Shown: positions 10,038 through 22,547 of the stretch, piece by piece
How the letters are laid out: the number at the start of each line of letters is the position of its first letter
Position numbering within the stretch: the first letter of the stretch is position 1
Assembly (NCBI RefSeq): GCF_003992055.1
Contig: NZ_RQVD01000002.1
Location: 154,413-218,412 of the forward strand
DNA: 64,000 nucleotides
Direction of reading: 5' to 3'
Source: Veillonella sp. CHU740
Lineage (GTDB): Bacteria; Bacillota; Negativicutes; Veillonellales; Veillonellaceae
Translations under genes and position numbers: made by a program
Notes under the pieces: model-generated
Databases searched by the model: none
What the model was told of the DNA's origin: nothing
Seen by the model: the letters and a program-made list of their open reading frames with translations, nothing else

Positions 10038-11060
10038 CTAGAATTGCGTTAAGAAACGTTTATCATTTTCATAGAATAAACGTAAATCATTAATACCATA
10101 TTTCAACATTGCAATACGTTCTACACCCATACCGAAGGCAAACCCTTGCACTTCATTAGGATCATAGCCATTTAATTTCAACACATTTGGATGTACCATA
10201 CCGCAACCAAGAATTTCTAACCAACCTGTGTGAGAACATACACGGCATCCTTCACCATGGCACATGCAACAAGAAATATCTACTTCTGCACTTGGTTCTG
10301 TGAATGGGAAGAAGCTTGTACGGAAACGAACCGCAGTATCTTCACCAAACATTTTTTTCAAGAACAATTCCAATGTTCCTTTCAAATCAGAGAAGGTAAT
10401 ATTCTTGTCTATGACAAGACCCTCTACTTGATGGAATACTGGAGAATGTGTGGCATCATAGTCCCAACGATATACTTTTCCCGGTGCAATCATGCGGATA
10501 GGTGCATTTTTTTCGCTGCGTTGTAATGTTCTAGCTTGTACTGGAGATGTATGCGTACGAAGTAATACGGAATCTGTAATATAGAAAGAATCCTGCATAT
10601 CACGAGCTGGATGATCGGCAGCTAAATTCAAGCATTCAAAGTTAAAATAGTCTGACTCAATTTCAGGGCCTTCTTCTACAGCATAGCCCATAGACACAAA
10701 GAATTGTTCAATTTCTTCGTTGATTAGTGTTAACGGGTGCAAATGACCTTTGCGAACAGGACGACCAGGTAATGTAATATCAATGGTTTCTTGTTCTAAT
10801 TTAGCTGCAAGTACAGCAGCTTCCATTTGTTGTTGTACACTGTCTAATGCCGCTTCCAATGCGACACGAACTGTATTCACCAAGGCTCCCATAGCAGGAC
10901 GCTCTTCTGGAGATAGTTTACCTAAGCCTTTCAACAAGGATGTAACTTCCCCTTTTTTACCTAAATAGGTAACGCGAATATCTTGTAGTTCCTGCAAGTT
11001 CGCAGCCCCTTGAATTTGGGCAATTGCTTTCTCTTGCAATGCTTGCAATTGTTCTTTCAT
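10038..11060 (-). CDS. pheS: Phenylalanyl-tRNA synthetase alpha subunit
   Basis: Catalytic alpha chain of phenylalanyl-tRNA synthetase, 340 aa. An N-terminal coiled coil (about residues 1-85) precedes the class II catalytic core. Motif 2 and 3 regions are visible ([40 protein letters not shown]). A Cys-rich insertion [16 protein letters not shown], common in the bacterial form, is present. It lies 17 bp downstream of the thioesterase gene, so both probably use the promoter upstream of that gene. No Phe leader peptide or T-box was recognised. Confidence 0.97.
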   Translation of the reverse strand: MKEQLQALQEKAIAQIQGAANLQELQDIRVTYLGKKGEVTSLLKGLGKLSPEERPAMGALVNTVRVALEAALDSVQQQMEAAVLAAKLEQETIDITLPGRPVRKGHLHPLTLINEEIEQFFVSMGYAVEEGPEIESDYFNFECLNLAADHPARDMQDSFYITDSVLLRTHTSPVQARTLQRSEKNAPIRMIAPGKVYRWDYDATHSPVFHQVEGLVIDKNITFSDLKGTLELFLKKMFGEDTAVRFRTSFFPFTEPSAEVDISCCMCHGEGCRVCSHTGWLEILGCGMVHPNVLKLNGYDPNEVQGFAFGMGVERIAMLKYGINDLRLFYENDKRFLTQF

Positions 11061-11077
11061 TGATTCCTATCCTCCAA

Positions 11078-11530
11078 CTATTCTTCATCTAATAACGACC
11101 ATGGTAATTCTGGTAATACCAAATCGTCAAGAACCATAAAGGTTCCACTTCCCATATAGACAAGTTCTCCCATGTCGTTATACAAACGACAAGATGTAAC
11201 CATCGTACTTTGTCCTTTGTGCTCCACATTGGATACACCGCGAATTCTTGCATTGTTAGGCAATGATTTCACAAAGTTACCATTGATTTGTACCGTTGTC
11301 ACTTGCTTTCCTAAGGTAATACAAGCCAATCCCATGAGGTAATCTGATAAACTCAAATGTACCCCACCATACACATCGCCTCGTGGATTACTATGTAATT
11401 GTTCTTCACTGTGAAAGTCTAGTTCCACATGTCCAGGAGATACATTCTTAAGTGTTACATGATGCAACACTTCAAAAGGATGTGAACTTGTATGGTCTTG
11501 GAAGTATTCCAGTAATGTCTTATGTTCCAT
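11078..11530 (-). CDS. PaaI-type hot-dog thioesterase
   Basis: A 150-aa single hot-dog domain of the PaaI/YbdB-type acyl-CoA thioesterase family. Recognisable features are the HSNPRGDVYGGVHLSLSDYLMG stretch (broken here by reading as HSNPRGDVYGG then VHLSLSDYLMG), which forms the central hot-dog helix, and the following strand TTVQINGNFVKSL. The substrate cannot be told from sequence. It is the first gene before pheS-pheT, an arrangement with no obvious functional link beyond shared transcription. Confidence 0.8.
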   Translation of the reverse strand: MEHKTLLEYFQDHTSSHPFEVLHHVTLKNVSPGHVELDFHSEEQLHSNPRGDVYGGVHLSLSDYLMGLACITLGKQVTTVQINGNFVKSLPNNARIRGVSNVEHKGQSTMVTSCRLYNDMGELVYMGSGTFMVLDDLVLPELPWSLLDEE

Positions 11531-11559
11531 ATTTGTAACCTCTCTAAGCTTATCTCTTT

Positions 11560-11589
11560 ATTATAGAGGATATACTACCTCATTATCAA
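11560..11589 (-). promoter_or_regulatory. Promoter for thioesterase-pheS-pheT
   Basis: On the minus strand TTGATA (11584-11589) and TATAAT (11560-11565) are separated by 18 bp, ending about 30 bp before the thioesterase start codon. This is a near-consensus sigma-A promoter. Confidence 0.7.
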
Positions 11590-11598
11590 TAGATAGAC

Positions 11599-15782
<4,184 letters not shown>

Positions 15783-15802
15783 AATACCTCTCTTGCATAG
15801 AA

Positions 15803-15837
15803 CAAGGGTGCGCTGAGTTTATACTCCAACGCACCCC
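15803..15837 (-). terminator. Hairpin between the pyrophosphatase gene and pcrA
   Basis: An inverted repeat with arms GGGTGCG and CGCACCC closed by an inner GAG/CTC pairing lies just after the pyrophosphatase stop on the minus strand. It lacks a real T-run, so termination may be partial, with read-through into pcrA-ligA. Confidence 0.45.
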
Positions 15838-15847
15838 CTAGTATCAA

Positions 15848-17134
15848 TTAGCCTTTCATAGCACCTACGATAGGTGGTACTACTTGTTTTTTACGGGATA
15901 ATGTATGTTCTAAATATACTTCATTGTCCACAGGTTGTGCATTAAATGCAGCTGCTACCACATCATTCGCATCACCAACAAATATTAAATTAGTAGCTTC
16001 TGTTAAAATGTTTGTAATCATTAAGTAAGAAGCACTATAATTATTAGCACTGCGCAATTCTTCCATCGCTTTTAACAAGCAGCCTTTGCGACCTAAAATA
16101 TCTGTCGTATCCATCACTTGGATTTGTCCAATACTGATGATTTTACCATTTGCTTCAAACTCTTTTAAATCTGTACGAACAATTTTTTCATCAGAATAGT
16201 CGGACACATCAGATCCAGCTTTTAATAATTCCATGCCATACTCTTCTAAGTTAACACCAGCAATGTCTGCTAATTTTCTTGCAGTTTCTTTATCTTTTTC
16301 GGTACAAGTAGGAGAACGGAACAATACTGTATCAGAAATGATAGCAGATAACATCAACCCTGCAATATTTTTAGGAATCTCTTGACCATATTGCCAGTAT
16401 AAATTAGCAAGAATCGTGCAAGTACATCCTACAGTTTCATAATGAATGAAAATAGGATTGTCTGTCACTAAACCACCGATACGATGATGATCGATATTTT
16501 CGATTAATTCTGCTTCTTCAATATCATCGATAATTTGTACTTTTTCATTGTGGTCTACCAACACTACTTTAGTTTTTTGTTTTGGCGCTTCCACATTAGA
16601 GCGAATGATACCTAAGTATGTACCATTGTCTACTACTGGATAGCCACCGATATGGGAGTTAGCTTTGAAGTCACGCAATTTAATTTCTTTACTAATTACT
16701 TGGCAAGAAGTTTTTGTGCAAATTTCACTAGCTGTTACACCAGAATTACCACCCATAGCTGCTTCTAAAGCATCAATCAAACGTTGTGCTGTAATCGTAC
16801 CTACGTAGGAATTACCATTCTCCACCACTGGAATACGATTCATTTCATATTGTTTACGCCATGCTAATACATCTTGTAAAGACGCTTTTGCATCTACCGC
16901 TGGAATAGTTTCTACTACATCTTCTACTGTAACTGCAAAAGATGTAACAATCTCAGGATGTTCAAATCCAAAGTATTGTAATGCAAAGGATGTTTCTTTA
17001 TTAGCTTGGCCTGCACAAATTGGTTGTGCTGGAATACCCATTTGATTTTTTAAGTTTGCATAAGAAATAGCAGAACAAATAGAGTCTGTATCAGGGCTCT
17101 TATGTCCTGTCACTAAAATTGTATCTCTTAACAT
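15848..17134 (-). CDS. Manganese-dependent inorganic pyrophosphatase with CBS pair (family II)
   Basis: Hydrolyses pyrophosphate to phosphate. The 428-aa protein has the DHH-family metal motifs GHKSPDTDS at the N-terminus, VDHNE in the middle and IDHHR after it. Two CBS domains are inserted between the first and second motifs (about residues 70-185). CBS-PPases bind adenine nucleotides there and are allosterically controlled. The family often carries a DRTGG domain between the CBS repeats; the length here leaves no room for it. The C-terminal DHHA2 domain ends with LSRKKQVVPPIVGAM. The gene has its own promoter. Confidence 0.9.
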   Translation of the reverse strand: MLRDTILVTGHKSPDTDSICSAISYANLKNQMGIPAQPICAGQANKETSFALQYFGFEHPEIVTSFAVTVEDVVETIPAVDAKASLQDVLAWRKQYEMNRIPVVENGNSYVGTITAQRLIDALEAAMGGNSGVTASEICTKTSCQVISKEIKLRDFKANSHIGGYPVVDNGTYLGIIRSNVEAPKQKTKVVLVDHNEKVQIIDDIEEAELIENIDHHRIGGLVTDNPIFIHYETVGCTCTILANLYWQYGQEIPKNIAGLMLSAIISDTVLFRSPTCTEKDKETARKLADIAGVNLEEYGMELLKAGSDVSDYSDEKIVRTDLKEFEANGKIISIGQIQVMDTTDILGRKGCLLKAMEELRSANNYSASYLMITNILTEATNLIFVGDANDVVAAAFNAQPVDNEVYLEHTLSRKKQVVPPIVGAMKG

Positions 17135-17182
17135 AGTGTCACCTCATATAATCTTCACTTGAGTTATTTATTATGTTCTTAC

Positions 17183-17191
17183 ATTATACCA
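17183..17191 (-). promoter_or_regulatory. Extended -10 promoter for the pyrophosphatase gene
   Basis: The minus strand reads TGGTATAAT, a TGn-extended -10 element, about 50 bp before the start codon. No good -35 is seen at 17 bp, as is usual for extended -10 promoters. Confidence 0.55.
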
Positions 17192-17214
17192 TAAACGCTT
17201 AGAAAATGCATACA

Positions 17215-17248
17215 AAAAAGGCCTTGCAAACTTCTGTTTACAAGACCT
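17215..17248 (-). terminator. Rho-independent terminator of yceD-rpmF
   Basis: A 12-bp stem (GGTCTTGTAAAC / GTTTGCAAGGCC with G-U pairs), a 4-base loop and six T residues on the minus strand, starting 16 bases after the rpmF stop codon. Confidence 0.85.
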
Positions 17249-17263
17249 CTTCATTCGTTTCTA

Positions 17264-17443
17264 TTATGCATTTTTAGAAACTACTTGTTCTCCTTTGTAA
17301 GAACCACATGTTGGGCAAACGCGATGCGGCATCATTGGTTCGTGACATTGTGGACAAGCTACATAACCAGGTACTTCTAATTTCCAGTTAGCACGACGAC
17401 GATCGCGACGGCATTTGGAAAGTCTACGCTTTGGTACTGCCAT
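17264..17443 (-). CDS. rpmF: Ribosomal protein L32
   Basis: Large-subunit ribosomal protein of 59 aa starting [17 protein letters not shown]. It is the zinc-binding form, with CPQC and CPTC pairs. The reading frame extends three codons upstream to a GTG, but the ribosome binding site AAGGAGG overlaps that region and lies 8 bases from the ATG at 17441-17443, so the ATG is the start. It follows yceD with a short gap, the conserved yceD-rpmF pair of bacteria. Confidence 0.97.
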   Translation of the reverse strand: MAVPKRRLSKCRRDRRRANWKLEVPGYVACPQCHEPMMPHRVCPTCGSYKGEQVVSKNA

Positions 17444-17475
17444 TATCTGCACCTCCTTAACATAATCACTAGGTA

Positions 17476-17988
17476 TTAATCATCATTTTCTTCCTTCAGC
17501 AATGTTCTTAGCACTGCTAATCGAGGATCTACCACAAAGGATTCACAAGAGCATGGTGAAACATTTTGATTTGCTCCGCAATGAACACACAATCCTTTGC
17601 AATCATCCTGACATAACACTTGAGAGGGCTCATTGATGATTAATGTTTCCCGAATGGTCTCCGTTAGATCAATTTCTTCCCCATCGAAAGAAATCACATC
17701 ATCGTCTCCATAGGTGGAATGTGAAACACCAAAAGTCTCTTCAAATGGAACAGTATGGGTATAATTAGTATCGGTTAAGCATCTTGAGCACTCATAATGT
17801 CCATTTGTCGTAATCGTGCCATTCACCACATAATGTTGACCATCGTAACGAAGCTCACCACTAATGGTTATATCATGACGGCTCCAAGGAAAAGCAGATA
17901 CGTCACCAAGATCATCCCCTGATGTCGTACATAGAAAAGGGACTATACGTCCAATCTGTTCTTTTGCTTGCTCTACTTGCAGTTTCAT
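17476..17988 (-). CDS. yceD: YceD/DUF177 family protein
   Basis: A 170-aa DUF177 protein. The family is found next to rpmF across bacteria and is linked to 23S rRNA accumulation; the plant homologue acts in chloroplast 23S processing. Characteristic features are the ECSRCL pair in the middle and the C-terminal Cys cluster [17 protein letters not shown], which is probably a metal site. The start ATG has GAGG upstream. A consensus promoter ends only about 15 bp before the start codon, so the 5' leader is very short. Confidence 0.9.
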   Translation of the reverse strand: MKLQVEQAKEQIGRIVPFLCTTSGDDLGDVSAFPWSRHDITISGELRYDGQHYVVNGTITTNGHYECSRCLTDTNYTHTVPFEETFGVSHSTYGDDDVISFDGEEIDLTETIRETLIINEPSQVLCQDDCKGLCVHCGANQNVSPCSCESFVVDPRLAVLRTLLKEENDD

Positions 17989-18008
17989 AATTTTACCTCG
18001 ACTATACT

Positions 18009-18037
18009 ATTATAGCTACCTATACTATCTTTGTCAA
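18009..18037 (-). promoter_or_regulatory. Consensus promoter for yceD-rpmF
   Basis: On the minus strand TTGACA (18032-18037) and TATAAT (18009-18014) are exactly 17 bp apart, matching the sigma-A consensus at all 12 positions, as fits a strongly expressed ribosomal operon. Confidence 0.85.
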
Positions 18038-18105
18038 ATACTAGCACTATATGTTGTTGATTTTCCTAAAAACTCATACAAGACTTAGCGCTGGCTTGTC
18101 ATGTG

Positions 18106-18133
18106 AAAAAGAGCTCCCCTACTGGAGAGCCCT
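18106..18133 (-). terminator. Terminator of the rubredoxin gene
   Basis: A 9-bp GC-rich stem (GGGCTCTCC / GGGGAGCTC) with a 4-base loop followed by TTTTTC on the minus strand, about 35 bases after the rubredoxin stop codon. Confidence 0.85.
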
Positions 18134-18166
18134 TATGTATGTGGATTAATTTACCAAATAAATTAA

Positions 18167-18304
18167 TTACATTTCTTCGAATTGGTCTTTACCAACCCCA
18201 CAAACTGGGCAAAGGTAATCAGCTGGTTGATCTTCGAATTTAACGCCTTCAACAGCTTCGTCATAAATCCAACCGCATACTACGCAAACGTATTTTTTAT
18301 CCAT
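18167..18304 (-). CDS. Rubredoxin (45 aa, short-loop form)
   Basis: A small electron carrier with a single iron held by four cysteines, used in anaerobes for oxygen and peroxide detoxification and other redox steps. The protein is 45 aa: the first knuckle is CVVCGW (C7, C10) and the second [13 protein letters not shown] (C32, C35). The loop between them is about seven residues shorter than in the common 52-residue rubredoxins, as in the 45-residue Desulfovibrio desulfuricans type. The ribosome binding site AAAGGTGG precedes the ATG. It is a single gene with its own promoter and terminator. Confidence 0.93.
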   Translation of the reverse strand: MDKKYVCVVCGWIYDEAVEGVKFEDQPADYLCPVCGVGKDQFEEM

Positions 18305-18358
18305 CGTGTGCACCACCTTTCGTACTAACTAGTTATCTCAGATACTTCATCTGTAAAC

Positions 18359-18387
18359 AGTATACCACCACAATCGAAAACTTTCAA
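18359..18387 (-). promoter_or_regulatory. Promoter of the rubredoxin gene
   Basis: On the minus strand TTGAAA (18382-18387) and TATACT (18359-18364) are 17 bp apart, and the -10 is preceded by TGG (extended -10). It lies about 55 bp before the start codon. Confidence 0.75.
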
Positions 18388-18493
18388 TATATCATCAATC
18401 TTTTTCTATGTTATTTTTGTATACCTATTTGCAAACTACGCATAGCAACTGTTTAGTACAACATATTGAATACCCTCAACGAATGCATACATA

Positions 18494-19267
18494 TCACCAA
18501 CGTCGACTGGCTCCACCGCCTCCTGAAGAGCCACCGCCGAATCCTCCGAACCCGCCGCCTCCTGAACGTCCTGAATTACCTCTACCTCGTCCAGAAGCAA
18601 GTATCCACAGCAAAGATTGTGTCAAGGTTCCTCCCAAGAATGCAAAATCAACAATGACCAATAAGAATATGCCCACACCTATCAATAGGAGCTCAAAAGT
18701 TGTCAACGGTGCACTCTCTGTACCTGTATCAGTTTGACTTCCATCAATGGATACACCATATTCCTTGGCAGCCTCACCTACCAGTACTCGATAAGTAGCG
18801 ACTATACCTTGACCTATGTGCCCCTTTTTAAACGCTGGGCTCGCATACTCGTCTAATATTTGGCCTGCCTTAGCATCATTGATAGCGCCTTCTAGCCCAT
18901 AGCCAACTTCAATACGCATTTGTCTATCTTTCAAGGCTACTAAGAACAAAATACCATTATTAGCTTCTTTTTGACCTATCCCCCAGGAACGGAATACTCG
19001 ATTCGCATAGTCTGTTACATCTTCACCATCCAGTGTAGGGACAACTAACACAGCTATTTGGGCTTTAGTCTTTTTCTCTAGTTCCAAGCCCATTTGATTC
19101 ATAGTCTGAATTTCTTCTTTGCTTAGACTCTGTGTTTGATCTAATACATACCCATTTTTAGGTGGATGTGGCACATCTAAGGCAAAGACAGAGACACTAG
19201 CAACAAGCATCCATATAGTTATTAATACACGGCCAATACTGACAGCCCATGTCCATCGTTTTGTCAT
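18494..19267 (-). CDS. TPM-domain exported protein (YgcG family)
   Basis: A 257-aa protein with an N-terminal signal/membrane segment (about residues 8-27), a TPM_phosphatase domain (DQTQSLSKEEI, AVLVVPTLDGEDVTDYANRVFRSW, MRIEVGYGLEGAINDAKAGQI), a second membrane helix (about 190-210) and a Gly/Ser-rich tail ending GGGGASRRW. Such proteins usually pair with LemA and sit in the envelope; their biochemical role is unsettled. lemA is 38 bp upstream in the same direction, so the two form an operon. Confidence 0.88.
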   Translation of the reverse strand: MTKRWTWAVSIGRVLITIWMLVASVSVFALDVPHPPKNGYVLDQTQSLSKEEIQTMNQMGLELEKKTKAQIAVLVVPTLDGEDVTDYANRVFRSWGIGQKEANNGILFLVALKDRQMRIEVGYGLEGAINDAKAGQILDEYASPAFKKGHIGQGIVATYRVLVGEAAKEYGVSIDGSQTDTGTESAPLTTFELLLIGVGIFLLVIVDFAFLGGTLTQSLLWILASGRGRGNSGRSGGGGFGGFGGGSSGGGGASRRW

Positions 19268-19305
19268 TCTACCTCCCTAATAAGATAGCCAATCTATATA
19301 CAGAA

Positions 19306-19860
19306 TTAAAACTGTACTTTAGGCGCACTTTGTGCATTTTGATCAGCTTCAAAGTATGGTTTTACTTGAAATCCCATAGAGCCAGCAATTAATGATGCTG
19401 GTAGTGTGCGAATCTTTAAATTATAAGCTTGTACACTACCATTATAATCTTTACGAGCCACGGCAATACGATTTTCTGTACCCGCCAATTCATCTTGTAA
19501 TGCTCTAAAATTTGCATCTGCTTTTAAGTTTGGATAGTTTTCTACTACAACTAGTAAACGACTCAAAGCACTACTTAACTCTTGATTTGCTTTTGCCGTT
19601 TCTTCCACCGTCTTCGCACCACCTAGTTTAGCTCGTGCATCTGCTACTGCTTGGATACTATCCTTTTCATGCGATGCATAACCTTTTACAGTGTTTACCA
19701 AATTCGGAATTAAATCAGAGCGTCGTTGCAATTGTGTTTGCACCTGTGCCCACTGACCATTCACCTGTTCTTCCGTTTGTACCAATCCATTATAAGAACT
19801 AAAAATCCAAATTAAGATAACACCTAAAATACCTAAACCAATTATCCAAGACTTTTTCAT
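19306..19860 (-). CDS. lemA: LemA family membrane protein
   Basis: A 184-aa LemA protein with one N-terminal membrane helix (about residues 5-24) and a long helical bundle with the family pattern NGQWAQVQTQLQRRSDLIPN followed by LVNTVKGYASHE. The family has a periplasmic or exterior helical domain of unknown biochemical role and is typically encoded beside TPM proteins, as here. An AGGAGGG ribosome binding site precedes the ATG. Confidence 0.93.
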   Translation of the reverse strand: MKKSWIIGLGILGVILIWIFSSYNGLVQTEEQVNGQWAQVQTQLQRRSDLIPNLVNTVKGYASHEKDSIQAVADARAKLGGAKTVEETAKANQELSSALSRLLVVVENYPNLKADANFRALQDELAGTENRIAVARKDYNGSVQAYNLKIRTLPASLIAGSMGFQVKPYFEADQNAQSAPKVQF

Positions 19861-20164
19861 AAGCCCTCCTTTTCATGTCCACGCATATAATAAGCTGCTA
19901 CTCCTTGTTAGCACATTGTATCATATACGCGTCTACTTCCTAATCATTAACTAGTCGATATTATAATCACTTCACGCACCACTCCCCATAGAAAAGTAAA
20001 CCACCATGTGTATGGAGTGCAGTACATAGAATTCTCTTATATTATACATCGTTTTATACATCTTTTATAGTAACTATATTTTTTCATTCTATTAAGATAT
20101 AATGAAAGCATGTTGAAATTCCCTGTGATTTCTATTACAGAAGCCACTCTATATAGGAGGTACT
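19861..20164. promoter_or_regulatory. Divergent intergenic region lemA / fabK-like
   Basis: About 300 bp of AT-rich DNA between the two outward-facing genes. On the minus strand TGATACAAT (around 19915-19923) is a candidate extended -10 for lemA. On the plus strand TATAAT at 20098-20103 is a candidate -10 for the fabK-like gene, but its -35 is poor. I found no convincing FabT or other operator palindrome. Confidence 0.4.
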
Positions 20165-21103
20165 ATGAAAACTAGCTTAACAGAATTATTAGGTATTCAA
20201 TACCCTATTATCCAAGGCGCTATGGCTTGGACTTCAGAACATACATTAGCAGCTGCCGTTGCCAATGCAGGCGCAACTGGCGTCATCGCTACAGGTGGTC
20301 GTGACACAGAATGGGTTCGCCAAGAAATTCGTCAATGCAAAGCCTTAACGGATAAGCCATTTGGTGTAAACCTAATGTTGATGGCACCAAACTTAGATGA
20401 TATCTTAGCTGTCATAGTAGAAGAAAAACCTGCATTCGTAACCTTAGGGGCCGGCAATCCAGTTCCTTTCATTGAACCATTACATGCAGCAGGCATTAAG
20501 GTTATCCCTGTTGTTCCAAATGTAAAACTAGCAAAACGGGTTGCTGCTGCAGGAGCCGATGCAATTATCATCGAAGGTCAAGAAGCTGGTGGTCACATCG
20601 GCACACAAACAACAATGGCCCTACTAGAAAATGTAATCCCAGAAGTAGATATCCCTGTCATAATCGCAGGTGGTATTGTTGATGGTCGTGGGTTTGCTGC
20701 GGGTCTTACTATGGGAGCTGCTGGCGTGCAAATGGGATCTCGCTTTATCTTAGCGAAAGAATGTAAAATGCATCAAAACTGTAAAGATGCTATCATTAAT
20801 GCGACGGATACTGATTCTACAGTAACAGGATTGACTTTCAATCATGGTGTGCGAGGATTAAAAAGTGAATTTACAGCTCGTTATTTAGAAGCTGAATATA
20901 GTTGTGCTCCTAAAAGTGAGTTAACGGCTATGGCCATTGGTACAAACAAAAAAGCTGCCGTGGATGGCGATATAGTAGACGGTGTTGTGCAAGTAGGCCA
21001 AGGCTTAAATCGATTAACTGCCATTGAACCTGCTAAAACAATTGTAGAATCCGTTGTTACTGAAGCGAAAGAAGCGATTAAAAAAGCACAACAATTTATC
21101 TAA
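20165..21103 (+). CDS. fabK: FabK-like enoyl-ACP reductase (nitronate monooxygenase superfamily)
   Basis: A 312-aa FMN-dependent TIM-barrel protein. It resembles FabK, which reduces the enoyl-ACP double bond in fatty-acid elongation, much more than 2-nitropropane dioxygenases. Matching stretches are ELLGIQYPIIQGAMAW at the start, LTDKPFGVNLML, TLGAGNP, IPVVPNVKLAKR, and EGQEAGGHIG, which holds the catalytic-type histidine, then IIAGGIVDGRG and GVQMGSRF. It stands alone, without other fab genes nearby. A superfamily member with a different substrate cannot be excluded. The ribosome binding site AGGAGG lies 5 bp before the ATG. Confidence 0.75.
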   Translation: MKTSLTELLGIQYPIIQGAMAWTSEHTLAAAVANAGATGVIATGGRDTEWVRQEIRQCKALTDKPFGVNLMLMAPNLDDILAVIVEEKPAFVTLGAGNPVPFIEPLHAAGIKVIPVVPNVKLAKRVAAAGADAIIIEGQEAGGHIGTQTTMALLENVIPEVDIPVIIAGGIVDGRGFAAGLTMGAAGVQMGSRFILAKECKMHQNCKDAIINATDTDSTVTGLTFNHGVRGLKSEFTARYLEAEYSCAPKSELTAMAIGTNKKAAVDGDIVDGVVQVGQGLNRLTAIEPAKTIVESVVTEAKEAIKKAQQFI

Positions 21104-21151
21104 ACTTTTACAACTAATGACTAGTACAATACTGTCTAATATATGCACTAC

Positions 21152-21184
21152 ATCCTCTTGGCGAATGATCAAAGCCAAGGGGAT
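21152..21184 (+). terminator. Hairpin after the fabK-like gene
   Basis: An 11-bp inverted repeat (ATCCTCTTGGC / GCCAAGGGGAT with one G-T pair) with an 11-base loop in the gap before the next gene. No T-run follows, so it is a weak terminator or an RNA-stability hairpin. Confidence 0.4.
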
Positions 21185-21229
21185 TCTCATACAGTACTAA
21201 CTTCACACAGCATTATATAGGAGGATAAC

Positions 21230-21778
21230 ATGTTACCATTTAAAGGAAAATATCCAAAATTAGACCCAAAAAGTCATGCTATGCCAGGTGCTGAACTAGC
21301 TGGCGATGTTGAATTAAAAGAATATGCCTCTGTATGGCAAAATGTATCGGCTCGCGGAGATGTCAATAAAATTGTTGTCGGTCGTTACTCTAATGTACAA
21401 GACAACTCTGTACTCCATGTAGATGATGACCATGCTTGTATCCTTGGCGACTTTGTTACCATCGGCCACAGTGCCATCATCCACGCTTCCACATTAGAAG
21501 ACCACGTATTAGTAGGCATGGGAGCTATTGTTCTTAGCCGTTGTCACATTGGCCGTGGCTCTATCATAGGTGCTGGTGCCCTTGTATTAGAAGGTACAGA
21601 AATCCCTCCACACTCTCTAGTAGTGGGTAGTCCTGCTAAAGTCATTCGTACCGATGAGAAAATGATAGAAAAAATCCACAACCAAGCTATCAAATATAAA
21701 ACATTGTGGACAAAAGAATATGGATTTTTACCTGATGCTGATGGCGAAGTATGGGATCCTAGCCAAACCATTGTTTAA
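21230..21778 (+). CDS. Gamma-carbonic anhydrase-like hexapeptide-repeat protein (YrdA family)
   Basis: A 182-aa left-handed beta-helix protein with hexapeptide repeats through the middle (ELAGDVELKEYASVWQNVSARGD; IGHSAIIHAS; VLVGMGAIVLSRC; IGAGALVLEGTEIPPHS) and the closing VVGSPAKVIR. Metal-ligand histidines are present (VDDDHACIL, TIGHSAIIHA). The family forms trimers; some members are carbonic anhydrases, many have no known activity. AGGAGG precedes the ATG. It may be read together with the fabK-like gene or from its own promoter in the 126-bp gap. Confidence 0.85.
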   Translation: MLPFKGKYPKLDPKSHAMPGAELAGDVELKEYASVWQNVSARGDVNKIVVGRYSNVQDNSVLHVDDDHACILGDFVTIGHSAIIHASTLEDHVLVGMGAIVLSRCHIGRGSIIGAGALVLEGTEIPPHSLVVGSPAKVIRTDEKMIEKIHNQAIKYKTLWTKEYGFLPDADGEVWDPSQTIV

Positions 21779-21797
21779 TAAAAAATATATTAAAAAC

Positions 21798-21829
21798 AAA
21801 ACGATATGACTTATGCCATATCGTTTTTT
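21798..21829. terminator. Bidirectional terminator between convergent genes
   Basis: ACGATATG and CATATCGT arms flank a short loop, with a T-run on the plus strand and T-rich sequence on the minus strand. It closes both the carbonic anhydrase-like gene and the minus-strand exported protein gene, which converge here. Confidence 0.8.
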
Positions 21830-21832
21830 ATA

Positions 21833-22369
21833 TCATTTTTTCTTTTTTTCAACAAAATAGATAATTGTTCCTACTATCAGCATGATGACCACTACAATTA
21901 TTCGTATTGTTACGGTATCATCAGAAACTGTATCCACAGGTTCCTTTTTTACAGTACCACCTTCTTTAATTTTATCTTTATATTTTGCAAGTAAGATATT
22001 AGCAATGCCAGCATTTTGGGATCCCGATTCGATTTTTTCTCTTGGGTTGTTAGGAAAGTCTTGGTCCACTATTGCTTTGCCTGTTTTTTTGTCATACAAC
22101 GTAACATGTTTAGATTGCACCCATACTGCATCATAAATGTATAGATCAACTACAGAATACTCTTTATCATTGTTAGGATCGTCTAATTTTACTTCAATTT
22201 GAACCGTAGGAGGCAATGCATCTTTAGAGCTAGGCGTTCCATACCCTTGTATAGTTTCTGAATTTATATAATATTTTATGCCACTATCATCAGTACCCAA
22301 ATAATCCCAACTTGCATAAGACACACTTGAAACTAATAGGAATACTATCGCCAATATAATGTTCTTCAT
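21833..22369 (-). CDS. Exported protein with C-terminal anchor, surface-adhesin E-like
   Basis: A 178-aa protein with a signal peptide (MKNIILAIVFLLVSSVSYA, cleavage near the last A) and a C-terminal membrane helix (IRIIVVVIMLIVGTIIYFV) ending in lysines. The mature part starts SWDYLGTDDSGIKYYINSET, which resembles the start of adhesin-E-type domains (W...Y.D...I). That assignment is tentative. The frame also opens at a GTG five codons upstream, but the methionine chosen here begins a standard signal peptide. It stands alone; no function is claimed. Confidence 0.6.
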   Translation of the reverse strand: MKNIILAIVFLLVSSVSYASWDYLGTDDSGIKYYINSETIQGYGTPSSKDALPPTVQIEVKLDDPNNDKEYSVVDLYIYDAVWVQSKHVTLYDKKTGKAIVDQDFPNNPREKIESGSQNAGIANILLAKYKDKIKEGGTVKKEPVDTVSDDTVTIRIIVVVIMLIVGTIIYFVEKKKK

Positions 22370-22490
22370 CTTATCATGACTCACTTTAACTACATCCTAC
22401 CACATGTAATGTGCATGCTACTTATTAAATAGTATCAATTCTTCTATATAACGTCAATATTCTTATTTCCCCAAAGCTATTATACAAATA

Positions 22491-22522
22491 CGGCTATTTG
22501 ATCTGTATCCATCAAATAGCCG
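22491..22522 (-). terminator. Terminator-like hairpin after nrdG
   Basis: A perfect 12-bp inverted repeat (CGGCTATTTGAT / ATCAAATAGCCG) with an 8-base loop, 25 bases after the nrdG stop. The following minus-strand sequence is only moderately T-rich. Confidence 0.65.
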
Positions 22523-22547
22523 TTATTACTATACTACTATATACTAT

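Noticed and set aside
18367..18737. Plus-strand Pro-rich frame near the TPM gene
   Set aside because: Proline run is the antisense of the glycine-rich tail of the TPM protein.
20165..21103. 2-nitropropane dioxygenase / nitronate monooxygenase as product name
   Set aside because: The EGQEAGGHIG motif and overall pattern fit FabK-type enoyl-ACP reductases better; the superfamily relation is noted in the entry.
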